DNA of 64,000 nucleotides from Rhizobium mesosinicum (GTDB taxonomy: Bacteria > Pseudomonadota > Alphaproteobacteria > Rhizobiales > Rhizobiaceae), in assembly GCF_019511345.1 (NCBI RefSeq), contig NZ_JAEUAK010000009.1:1-64000 (forward strand), written 5' to 3'. The notes beneath the pieces are model-generated. The model saw nothing but the letters and a program-made list of their open reading frames with translations, was not told where the DNA came from and made no database searches. The translations under genes and the position numbers were made by a program. Within the stretch, counting starts at the first letter, position 1; the number at the start of each line of letters is the position of its first letter. Shown one piece after another: positions 8,290 through 14,653 of this stretch.

Positions 8290-9015
8290 ATGACAGAAAA
8301 TAGCTATTCGCAAAAGTTCGAACCTATTTTCGAACAAATCAAGGCTGCGGCCAATGTCGATGCTTCCATCCGCATCTTCCAGGCGGAATATGCCGTCGAT
8401 TATGTCACCTATCACCTCGCTCAGACCATCGCGGCAAAGATCGACGCCCCTTTCGTGCGCACCACCTATCCGGACGCCTGGGTCTCTCGCTATCTGCTCA
8501 ACAGCTACGTGAAGGTCGATCCGATCGTCAAACAGGGCTTCGAGCGCCAGCTACCCTTCGACTGGAGTGAGGTGGAGCCTACACCCGAAGCCTACGCCAT
8601 GCTGGTCGACGCCCAGAAGCACGGGATCGGCGGCAACGGCTATTCGATCCCGGTGGCTGACAAGGCGCAGCGCCGCGCGCTGCTGTCGATCAACGCCCGC
8701 ATGCCGCTCGATGATTGGACCGCCATGGTCAAGACCTATCGCAACGAGTGGATCGAGCTCGCCCATCTCATCCATCGCAAGGCCATCTACGAGCTTCACG
8801 GCGAGAACGATCCGGTGCCGACGCTTTCTCCGCGCGAAATCGAATGCCTGCATTGGACGGCACTCGGCAAGGACTACAAGGACATCGCCGTCATCCTCGG
8901 CATTTCAGAGCATACGACCCGCGATTATCTGAAAACTGCCCGCTTCAAACTCGGCTGCGCCACCATTTCCGCGGCGGCCTCGCGGGCCGTACAGCTGCGC
9001 ATCATCAATCCCTGA
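8290..9015 (+). CDS. cinR: CinR, LuxR-family acyl-homoserine-lactone regulator
   Basis: Quorum-sensing transcription activator of 241 residues. The N-terminal autoinducer-binding domain has the conserved LuxR residues in 'YPDAW', 'YLLNSYVKVDPIV' and 'FDW'. The C-terminal GerE helix-turn-helix is 'LSPREIECLHWTALGKDYKD' onward. The order and adjacency with cinI match Rhizobium cinRI. The ATG at 8290 is chosen because the family starts here; an in-frame GTG at 8224 would begin inside the palindrome at 8214-8229. CinR is expected to activate cinI in response to the long-chain signal made by CinI. Confidence 0.9.
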   Translation: MTENSYSQKFEPIFEQIKAAANVDASIRIFQAEYAVDYVTYHLAQTIAAKIDAPFVRTTYPDAWVSRYLLNSYVKVDPIVKQGFERQLPFDWSEVEPTPEAYAMLVDAQKHGIGGNGYSIPVADKAQRRALLSINARMPLDDWTAMVKTYRNEWIELAHLIHRKAIYELHGENDPVPTLSPREIECLHWTALGKDYKDIAVILGISEHTTRDYLKTARFKLGCATISAAASRAVQLRIINP

Positions 9016-9065
9016 ATGCCTGCTGGTCTGGCTGAATCATTCTGAGCCGGAAATGCTCTGAACGA

Positions 9066-9109
9066 CCCCCTCATATGCGGGGGCTCATCTGTAGGCACCC
9101 ATATGAGGG
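9066..9109. promoter_or_regulatory. CATATG palindrome and half-site in the cinI promoter
   Basis: CCCCCTCATATGCGGGGG (9066-9083, symmetric apart from one T/C pair) is followed 28 bases later, centre to centre, by a weaker CATATG-A-GGG half-site (9100-9109). They lie 64-107 bases before the cinI ATG, a usual position for a LuxR-type activator site near -40. The dyad closely matches the one before cinR. Confidence 0.55.
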
Positions 9110-9172
9110 AATTTCCGATCCCGTCGTCCTGAACCAATCTGCCCTCACGAACTCAACACGCTGGAGGGCAAA

Positions 9173-9838
9173 ATGTTCGTTATCATTCAGGCACATGAGT
9201 ATCAGAAATATGCTTTCATACTCGACCAGATGTTCCGCCTGCGCAAGAAAGTCTTTGCGGACACCCTTGGCTGGAACGTTCCGGTAATCGGCCCTTTCGA
9301 GCGCGACAGCTATGACTCGCTCTGCCCGGCCTATCTCGTTTGGTGCGACGAAACCCGCACCCGCCTTTACGGCGGCATGCGCCTGATGCCGACGACCGGA
9401 CCGACCCTCCTCTACGACGTCTTCCGCGCAACCTTCCCGCAGGCAGCCGATCTCGTCGCCCCCGGCATCTGGGAGGGAACCCGCATGTGCATCGACGAGG
9501 AAGCAATCGCCGACGATTTTCCCGATATCGATGCCGGCCGCGCCTTCTCGATGCTGCTGCTCGCTCTCTGCGAATGCGCCCTCGATCATGGCATCCACAC
9601 CATGATTTCCAATTACGAGCCGCACCTGAAGCGCATCTACAAGCGCGCCGGCGCCGAGGTCGAGGAACTCGGCCGCGCCGATGGCTACGGCAAGTATCCG
9701 GTCTGCTGCGGCGCCTTCGAAGTTTCCGAACGGGTACTCACCAGGATGCGTGCATCCCTCGGCATCGATACCCCCCTCTACACCCGCTACGTCCCGACGC
9801 GTTCCGTCGTGACCCAATTCCTGGAGATGGCAGCATGA
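9173..9838 (+). CDS. cinI: CinI, acyl-homoserine-lactone synthase
   Basis: LuxI-family synthase, 221 residues, that makes an N-acyl homoserine lactone from S-adenosylmethionine and acyl-ACP. Conserved residues are visible: 'RLRKKVF' with Arg and Phe, 'GW' near residue 34, 'FERDSYD' (Glu, Asp, Asp), 'GGMRLMPTTGPTLL' and 'WEGTRMCID'. The sequence closely resembles CinI of R. etli and R. leguminosarum, whose product is a long-chain 3-hydroxy AHL. The start follows CTGGAGGG. Its stop overlaps the start of cinS by 4 bases (ATGA). CinR and the upstream palindrome probably control it. Confidence 0.93.
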   Translation: MFVIIQAHEYQKYAFILDQMFRLRKKVFADTLGWNVPVIGPFERDSYDSLCPAYLVWCDETRTRLYGGMRLMPTTGPTLLYDVFRATFPQAADLVAPGIWEGTRMCIDEEAIADDFPDIDAGRAFSMLLLALCECALDHGIHTMISNYEPHLKRIYKRAGAEVEELGRADGYGKYPVCCGAFEVSERVLTRMRASLGIDTPLYTRYVPTRSVVTQFLEMAA

Positions 9839-10026
9839 ACCGCGTGAATGAAACCACAGTGCAAAAAGATATCGGTGCGTTGGAACGACATATCCTCGCA
9901 TCCCGCGATATCGCCACGCAGATGGGAGACCCCTTCCTCTCCTATCTCCTCTCGATGGCTCTTTTCACCATCTATGAGAAGAAGGCGCATCAGGAAAACG
10001 ATCTGCTGAAGAGCAGCTACAACTAG
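9835..10026 (+). CDS. cinS: CinS, small quorum-sensing antirepressor
   Basis: A 63-residue helical protein overlapping the cinI stop by 4 bases, so it is translationally coupled and made whenever CinI is made. Position and size match CinS of R. leguminosarum, a small protein shown to relieve repression by the regulator PraR and so pass cinI status to other quorum-sensing genes. The sequence has a charged N-terminus and a hydrophobic helix 'FLSYLLSMALFTIY'. Its TAG stop coincides with the first bases of a dispersed repeat (10024-10128). The assignment rests on context and size. Confidence 0.82.
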   Translation: MNRVNETTVQKDIGALERHILASRDIATQMGDPFLSYLLSMALFTIYEKKAHQENDLLKSSYN

Positions 10027-10128
10027 AGCAATTCCAGCAGAAGTGCGCAGGGATTTTGCGTTCGGACCTGCGTGAAAACAAACAGATAGAGCATTTTCAG
10101 CGACCCGAAGAAAATGAAAATGCTCTGA
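10024..10128. repeat. Rhizobial dispersed intergenic repeat, full copy
   Basis: A roughly 105-base element starting TAGAGCAATTCC and ending in an 11-base-pair perfect inverted repeat (AGAGCATTTTC at 10088-10098, GAAAATGCTCT at 10116-10126). It resembles a palindromic element spread widely in Rhizobium chromosomes. A partial copy lies at 26690-26725. It overlaps the cinS stop codon and may fold as a 3' hairpin for the cinI-cinS transcript. Confidence 0.65.
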
Positions 10129-10222
10129 CGGCTCCCCCGGGGCCGGCGGCCGGGCTTGAAGCAGACCTCCCTTCAGCTCGGCTGCGCCTCCCGATATCTC
10201 TGCCGACATCTGGCGCCTCGCC

Positions 10223-10247
10223 GGAACATTCCGCTTCCCGGCCGGTT
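10223..10247 (+). promoter_or_regulatory. EcfG-type stress promoter
   Basis: GGAAC (10223-10227), 16 bases, GGTT. It fits the GGAAC-N18-TT form and ends with the same GGTTTTG as the site at 4615. It lies 30 bases before the ATG of the second DUF2934 gene. Confidence 0.6.
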
Positions 10248-10277
10248 TTGCGATGACCGAGACCACGGGAGATAGCC

Positions 10278-10508
10278 ATGACAAACCGGACCGAGAACCG
10301 CGTGCGCGAACGCGCCTATGCAATCTGGGAAAAAGAAGGCAGGCCGGAAGGCCAAGATCGGCGCCACTGGAAGGAAGCCGAGGTCGAACTGCGCGGCGAA
10401 ACGACGAAAGTCAACGAACAGGCTCGCAAGCAGATCGAAGAAACCGAAACCGCGACGGGGGCAATCGGCGTCCCCATTCCGCCGCCGTCGATGGCGAGCC
10501 CCGATTGA
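10278..10508 (+). CDS. DUF2934 domain protein, second copy
   Basis: A 76-residue protein with the same N-terminal signature as the gene at 5323-5571: 'RERAYAIWEKEGRPEGQDR' then 'HW'. The C-terminal half is Glu/Thr-rich and then Pro-rich, and is not conserved with the other copy. The ATG follows a GGGAGATAGCC site and is preceded by an EcfG-type promoter. The function is unknown; a role in general stress is inferred from the promoter. Confidence 0.8.
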   Translation: MTNRTENRVRERAYAIWEKEGRPEGQDRRHWKEAEVELRGETTKVNEQARKQIEETETATGAIGVPIPPPSMASPD

Positions 10509-10521
10509 TGCCCGCCTGCAG

Positions 10522-10890
10522 CTACCGCGTCATCGAATCGATCGCCGAGATCAAGGCCTCGTGCTGATAGGGTTTCGGCAGGAAAGCCGTGTTGGCGGGC
10601 AACGACATCGGATCGAGCCGCACCATGCCCGAGGTGATGATGATGCCGATATTCGGCCGCATCGCCCTCACCCGCTTGGCCAACTGGATGCCATCCATCG
10701 AACCGGCCATATTCACATCGGTGAAGAGGATATCGACATCGTTGCGGGCCTTCAGAAGCACCATTGCCTCGTCCGCGTTCCCAGCCTCGAGCGCCACATG
10801 CCCTACGTCTTCGAGCACATCCAGAATATTGAACCTGATCAGCGGTTCGTCCTCGACGATGAGAACCACGGCACCCTGGGAAGCCACCAT
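10522..10890 (-). CDS. Single-domain response regulator
   Basis: A 122-residue CheY-like receiver with no output domain. Visible landmarks are the acidic pair in 'LIVEDEP', the phospho-acceptor Asp in 'DILFTDVNMAGS', the Thr/Ser in 'IIITSGM', and the Lys in 'LPKPY'. The ATG at 10890 follows AGAGGG and begins the domain; the longer open frame runs into the tRNA gene and is not used. No histidine kinase is nearby, so the partner is unknown. Such stand-alone receivers often belong to the HWE-kinase/general stress network in rhizobia, but that is an inference. Confidence 0.85.
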   Translation of the reverse strand: MVASQGAVVLIVEDEPLIRFNILDVLEDVGHVALEAGNADEAMVLLKARNDVDILFTDVNMAGSMDGIQLAKRVRAMRPNIGIIITSGMVRLDPMSLPANTAFLPKPYQHEALISAIDSMTR

Positions 10891-11082
10891 TCTGCGATTG
10901 CCCTCTTCAGATCCTGTCTGACAGCAGTAAATGTAGCCCGCCCGCGAAGGTTCCAGAGGGCAGGCCGCAAATATGCACCGTCCACAGATGCTTGCGCTCA
11001 TGGCTTGTGACTGTCCCGGATTTGCGTTAATCGGACAAAAGCCGCGGGAGCCATTGCCCCGGCTGACCGCACCCTGGGTGCC

Positions 11083-11158
11083 GGGCCTGTAGCTCAATGG
11101 TTAGAGCCGGCGGCTCATAACCGCTTGGTTGGGGGTTCGAGTCCCTCCGGGCCCACCA
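11083..11158 (+). tRNA. tRNA with anticodon CAT, probably tRNA-Ile2
   Basis: A complete cloverleaf with encoded CCA. The acceptor GGGCCTG pairs with CGGGCCC, and the anticodon loop CTCATAA places CAT at 11116-11118. The anticodon arm and the variable region (GCTTGGTT) resemble the minor tRNA-Ile (lysidine-modified CAT) more than elongator tRNA-Met, but sequence alone cannot settle the charging identity. It borders the low-GC lyase/cyclase operon. Confidence 0.9.
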
Positions 11159-11181
11159 TTTGTTTTTTGTCCATTGTACGA

Positions 11182-12372
11182 TCAGTTTACGGCAGCCGAA
11201 GCGGGAACCTCGATAATCACGGAATCCTGACAGTCGTCGATATCGTCCCAATAGGGCACCGGCGTCATTCCGTTGGCCCGGAATTGCGCAAGGTTCTGAT
11301 GTCCTTTTGAGTTCTCCGGGCCTCCCTGCTTCCAGTTGGTGAAAGTGACCGTTTCTCCGTCGAGCCAGTGCCACCCCTGACCGGGCTCCACAGAGCCCGG
11401 TGTCTGGACCAAACCGATCATTGGTCCACTGACCTGCTTTGAGCCATCGCTGATGTCTTGCACCATCCAGTGACCAGGTTGCTGAAGAGACAGGTCAAAG
11501 AGATACATGTTCTCGGCCGCCGAATTGATCGTCACGACATGCCCGCCAAGCGCATCAGCCAGTTCTTCAAGTACGTCCATCGTGAGACCGCCCCAGTAGC
11601 GGATAATGTAGTAGTCGGAATTCTGAAAATGCCCTGTTGTAACGAGATCGAACTTCGCAAGAATTTCCTGCTTTGTCAGGCCATTGAACTGCCCCTGCTC
11701 ATCACCACGAGTGGCCCAGTCAGGCGTCCGTATATTCAGGAGCAGGTAGCCAGACAACATGGTTGCGACTAATGCCAGGCTGACGATTGTCAGCTGCATC
11801 GAAGGGCGCTTCACAGTTCTGATGAGAAACGTCTGGAGCGCGTGGCCAAAGCTATTGCTGGTGGGGCCTATTGCATAGACCTTGATCGGCTTTTCCAGAT
11901 TTTTGACATATTGCTCGCCAAGCTTGGTAAGCGTCGTCGGTAGCTTGCGGTCAACTTGCTCATAGACGTTCTCAGAGACGCAGATGCCGCCTGGCACCGC
12001 TACCGATTCCAGGCGAGCAGCGATGTTTACGCCGCCACCAAGCACATCCCCGTTCTGCTGGATCGTGACATCACCGATATTGATACCGATGCGGTAAAAG
12101 AGCCTTTCTCGCTCCTTGACCCCAGCGTTATAGGCCTTGTGCGCTTCCTGTATCTCTATGGCCGCTTCAACGGCTTCAACCGGGCTCTCGAAGACGGCGA
12201 TAATGCTGTCGCCTGCGGTATTGGCGATACGTCCGTTATATTTTGCAATCAACGGGTCCATCCGACTACGAAGTTCCACAAGATGGAACAATGTCGAAGT
12301 CTCGTGCTCCTCCATATGACTGCTATACTGCGCGACATCGGCCGCCAGTATCGTCGCGAGGGTGCGCCTCAT
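11182..12372 (-). CDS. Membrane adenylate cyclase with C-type-lectin-like domain
   Basis: A 396-residue protein with an unusual layout. Residues 1-165 are a class III nucleotide cyclase catalytic domain with metal Asp12 (LAADVAQY) and Asp55 (AGDSIIAVF), 'RIGINIGDV' and 'GGGVNIAARLES'. One membrane helix lies at about 192-212. The outer C-terminal part (about 270-390) looks like a C-type-lectin fold: 'WHWLDGETVTFTNW', 'GGPENS', and a final 'YWDDIDDCQD' strand. Only one cysteine remains in that part. The ATG at 12372 follows AGAGGGGG. It lies 10 bases behind a secreted polysaccharide lyase gene, so it may make cAMP in response to a carbohydrate. Local GC is low (60 of 120 bases at 11581-11700). 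Confidence 0.8.
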   Translation of the reverse strand: MRRTLATILAADVAQYSSHMEEHETSTLFHLVELRSRMDPLIAKYNGRIANTAGDSIIAVFESPVEAVEAAIEIQEAHKAYNAGVKERERLFYRIGINIGDVTIQQNGDVLGGGVNIAARLESVAVPGGICVSENVYEQVDRKLPTTLTKLGEQYVKNLEKPIKVYAIGPTSNSFGHALQTFLIRTVKRPSMQLTIVSLALVATMLSGYLLLNIRTPDWATRGDEQGQFNGLTKQEILAKFDLVTTGHFQNSDYYIIRYWGGLTMDVLEELADALGGHVVTINSAAENMYLFDLSLQQPGHWMVQDISDGSKQVSGPMIGLVQTPGSVEPGQGWHWLDGETVTFTNWKQGGPENSKGHQNLAQFRANGMTPVPYWDDIDDCQDSVIIEVPASAAVN

Positions 12373-12382
12373 GATGCCCCCT

Positions 12383-13156
12383 CTACTGGGTACCGTCCAC
12401 CATCTCTCGACTGGAACCTCGCCGGATACCGCTGTACCAGGCCACCAGAGGGGCATCAGACTTGAGACGGCTTACGAAGCTTCGGTAAACGCCGTACTTG
12501 AAATAGACAGGTACGTTTCGATCGACATTAGGACCCTTTACTCCTACCTTCTTTGCGCCGTTGACCCACACATCAATAAAGCCCGCCGGGGTCCTGGACC
12601 AAATCGCGTGGATAGTTACGCTCGTCCAGTGGCCCTTCATTGCATTCGCGGAACTGAGTCCAACCTGCCGTAAGGGGGGAAGTGGGCGCATGGGGTCCGC
12701 TTGTCTCACCGAAGGATTTGACAACTCGAAGATATATCGGCCGTTCTGAATCTGGAAAAGAACCGGCGGTTTGCCGTTGCCGAACTGGTGAAACTGACCG
12801 AGCTTAGTATTGATCGAGCCACTGGCTGGCCAATCTTTAGGAATGAACACCGAGAAATGGTACCAATACTCGTGATCCAGCCGTGAAGCTGGCTTGTTTT
12901 CCCACTTCTCGACCCTTTCCCTGTCCTTGTGGCAGTCACCAGTGGAGGCGGGACAGTCACCCGAGCGTAATTCGAAGCGCTCTGCTCTCGTCCCGTCCGG
13001 GGCAGCACCTCGCTGATACGAGTAACCTCTCGTGGATTGAAGGGAAAAACTGCCAAAGTTGTCCGCAGCTTGCGCCTTTGGCGCAAAACCGAGGGAAGCG
13101 GAAGATAGAATGATCGCAGTCGCTAAAATGCCATGCCGAGAACTAGATCCGCGCAT
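12383..13156 (-). CDS. Secreted polysaccharide lyase, heparin lyase I-like
   Basis: A 257-residue exported protein. Residues 1-30 form a signal peptide (hydrophobic 'ILATAIILSSASLGFA', cleavage after AQA). The mature part has the beta-jelly-roll pattern of the heparin lyase I / PL20-like family: 'YWYHFSVFIPKDWP', 'KLGQFHQF', 'PPVLFQI', 'IDVWVNG' and 'YFKYGVYRS'. It should cut an acidic polysaccharide by beta-elimination, but the substrate is unknown. The ATG at 13156 follows GGAGG. It is the first gene of a two-gene operon with the lectin-type cyclase. GC is low (30 of 60 bases at 12781-12840). Confidence 0.78.
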   Translation of the reverse strand: MRGSSSRHGILATAIILSSASLGFAPKAQAADNFGSFSLQSTRGYSYQRGAAPDGTRAERFELRSGDCPASTGDCHKDRERVEKWENKPASRLDHEYWYHFSVFIPKDWPASGSINTKLGQFHQFGNGKPPVLFQIQNGRYIFELSNPSVRQADPMRPLPPLRQVGLSSANAMKGHWTSVTIHAIWSRTPAGFIDVWVNGAKKVGVKGPNVDRNVPVYFKYGVYRSFVSRLKSDAPLVAWYSGIRRGSSREMVDGTQ

Positions 13157-13505
13157 CCATCCTCCACTGCGGCAATGCTTTGGCCGCCTTCCTGAGAACG
13201 AAGAAGACCACATCCAGCCGTGACCTGCAACACGCGCCGGCATAAGCAATTTGCAGGATAGGCGACTGCAAGGAGAGCAATACCAATCACATTCACCGTC
13301 GGAGGATTACAAACGCTGCAGGCACTCTTCGCTGATATGGAGCCTGAACGGCCGTGCTAAAGACGTTATTCTTTGGCTTTAATAGGTCGGTCAGCACAGC
13401 AATCCCCCACATACCGTCGCCATTCATTGCCGCCCTAGCATATTCATGATAGCTTAACTACGCTTTCGCGCTTGTAAGCCAGGGATGGCAAGACGGGGGT
13501 GCGCG
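13157..13505. other. Divergent intergenic region
   Basis: This 349-base stretch separates the minus-strand lyase/cyclase operon from the plus-strand ankyrin gene and must hold both promoters. It is AT-richer than the coding sequence around it. No gene, RNA or clear operator was found. Confidence 0.5.
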
Positions 13506-14096
13506 ATGAATGTCCTTTGGATCAGCTTCATCTGTTTCGGCCTTGGGATTTCCGCGGCGTTCGCGGGCCCACTGCACGATGCCGCGCGCGAAGGCAATGT
13601 CGAGCGCGTCAAGCAGCTTGCCGATCAGGGCGCCGACCTCGCTGAACTGGATGATACGGGCGAACCGGCGCTGCTGATTGCGGCGCTGTCCGGCAAGGCC
13701 GATGTCGTCACCCTTCTTCTCGATCGCGGTTGCGACATCGAAATCCGCAACAAGGGCGGGCTGACAGCCCTGCATGCGGCGGCCTATGGCGGCCATGTCG
13801 ATATCGTGGAATTGCTGGTGGCGAGAGGTGCCGCCGTCAACGATCACGAGAACTTCTATCATATGACACCGCTGCATGCGGCCGCCGAAGAAGGTCATGC
13901 CGATGTCATTGCTTTCCTGCTTGCGCAGAAGGCCGAGATCGAGCCGAAGGAAAGAAACGGCTACACGCCGGTGACCCAGGCCGGATGGCGATCGCACTGG
14001 GACGCCGTCACTCTTTTGTTGAAAGCAGGCGCCGCCTGTCAGGGAGCCGACCTCACGGGTCAGTGGCTCTATGACGAATGCACGAAGCGAAAATGA
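13506..14096 (+). CDS. Exported ankyrin-repeat protein
   Basis: A 196-residue protein with a signal peptide (hydrophobic 'LWISFICFGLGISAAFA') and about four ankyrin repeats, for example 'GLTALHAAAYGGHVDIVELLVARG' and 'TPLHAAAEEGHADVIAFLL'. Ankyrin repeats bind partner proteins, so a periplasmic binding or chaperone-like role is likely. The ATG at 13506 follows a GGGGG-rich site. It is followed closely by the YHS-domain gene, and the two probably form an operon. Confidence 0.82.
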   Translation: MNVLWISFICFGLGISAAFAGPLHDAAREGNVERVKQLADQGADLAELDDTGEPALLIAALSGKADVVTLLLDRGCDIEIRNKGGLTALHAAAYGGHVDIVELLVARGAAVNDHENFYHMTPLHAAAEEGHADVIAFLLAQKAEIEPKERNGYTPVTQAGWRSHWDAVTLLLKAGAACQGADLTGQWLYDECTKRK

Positions 14097-14125
14097 GTGC
14101 GCGCCTGAGAAACGGGAGCATTGAA

Positions 14126-14653
14126 ATGTCTCACTGGAATGGAATTCTGAAGGCGGCTGCCATAGGCGGCGTCGCGGTGCTGCTGCTGGCGAACGAGGCG
14201 ACAGCGGAAGATTTCGTCAACACGGGCTATTTCGGGGATGTGGCGATCAAGGGCTATGACCCTGTCGCCTATTTCACGGATGATAAGGCCGTGGAGGGAT
14301 CGCCGCAATATTCTCACCACTGGCTGGGCGCCACCTGGTATTTTGCCAGTGCCGAGCATCGTGACATGTTCGTCAAGGATCCGGGCAAATATGCGCCGCA
14401 ATATGGCGGCTACTGCGCCGATGGGGTGTCCTTCGGAACGGTGACCACCAATATCGATCCGAATGCCTGGCGGATCATCGATGGCAAACTCTATATCAGC
14501 TATGATCCGGGTGCCGCCGAAGGGTTGGTGAAGAACCCGACGAAGGTGGTCGAGTCCAAAAAGCACTGGTCGGAAGTGCAGAACATCCTGATCTCGGAGA
14601 AGGCGCAGAAAGACTGGCAGCATCCCTCTGCCCAGCAACTGACCAATCGGTGA
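14126..14653 (+). CDS. Exported YHS domain protein
   Basis: A 175-residue protein with a signal peptide (hydrophobic core 'AAAIGGVAVLLLA', cleavage after ATA) and a YHS domain: 'AIKGYDPVAYFTDDKAVEGS', 'YFASAEHRDMFVKDPGKYAPQYGGYC'. YHS domains are proposed metal-binding modules. The ATG at 14126 follows GGGAG; an earlier ATG at 14093 overlaps the ankyrin stop and is possible. The stop (14651-14653) directly abuts the stop of the convergent cyclase gene. Confidence 0.83.
   Translation: MSHWNGILKAAAIGGVAVLLLANEATAEDFVNTGYFGDVAIKGYDPVAYFTDDKAVEGSPQYSHHWLGATWYFASAEHRDMFVKDPGKYAPQYGGYCADGVSFGTVTTNIDPNAWRIIDGKLYISYDPGAAEGLVKNPTKVVESKKHWSEVQNILISEKAQKDWQHPSAQQLTNR

Noticed and set aside
10088..10126. 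Repeat hairpin as an intrinsic terminator of cinI-cinS
   Set aside because: The stem is not followed by a T-run, so it was left as a repeat and not a terminator.
11083..11158. tRNA 3' end as an island attachment site
   Set aside because: No second copy of the tRNA 3' sequence was found downstream by eye and there is no integrase, so only the low GC of the adjacent operon remains as a hint.
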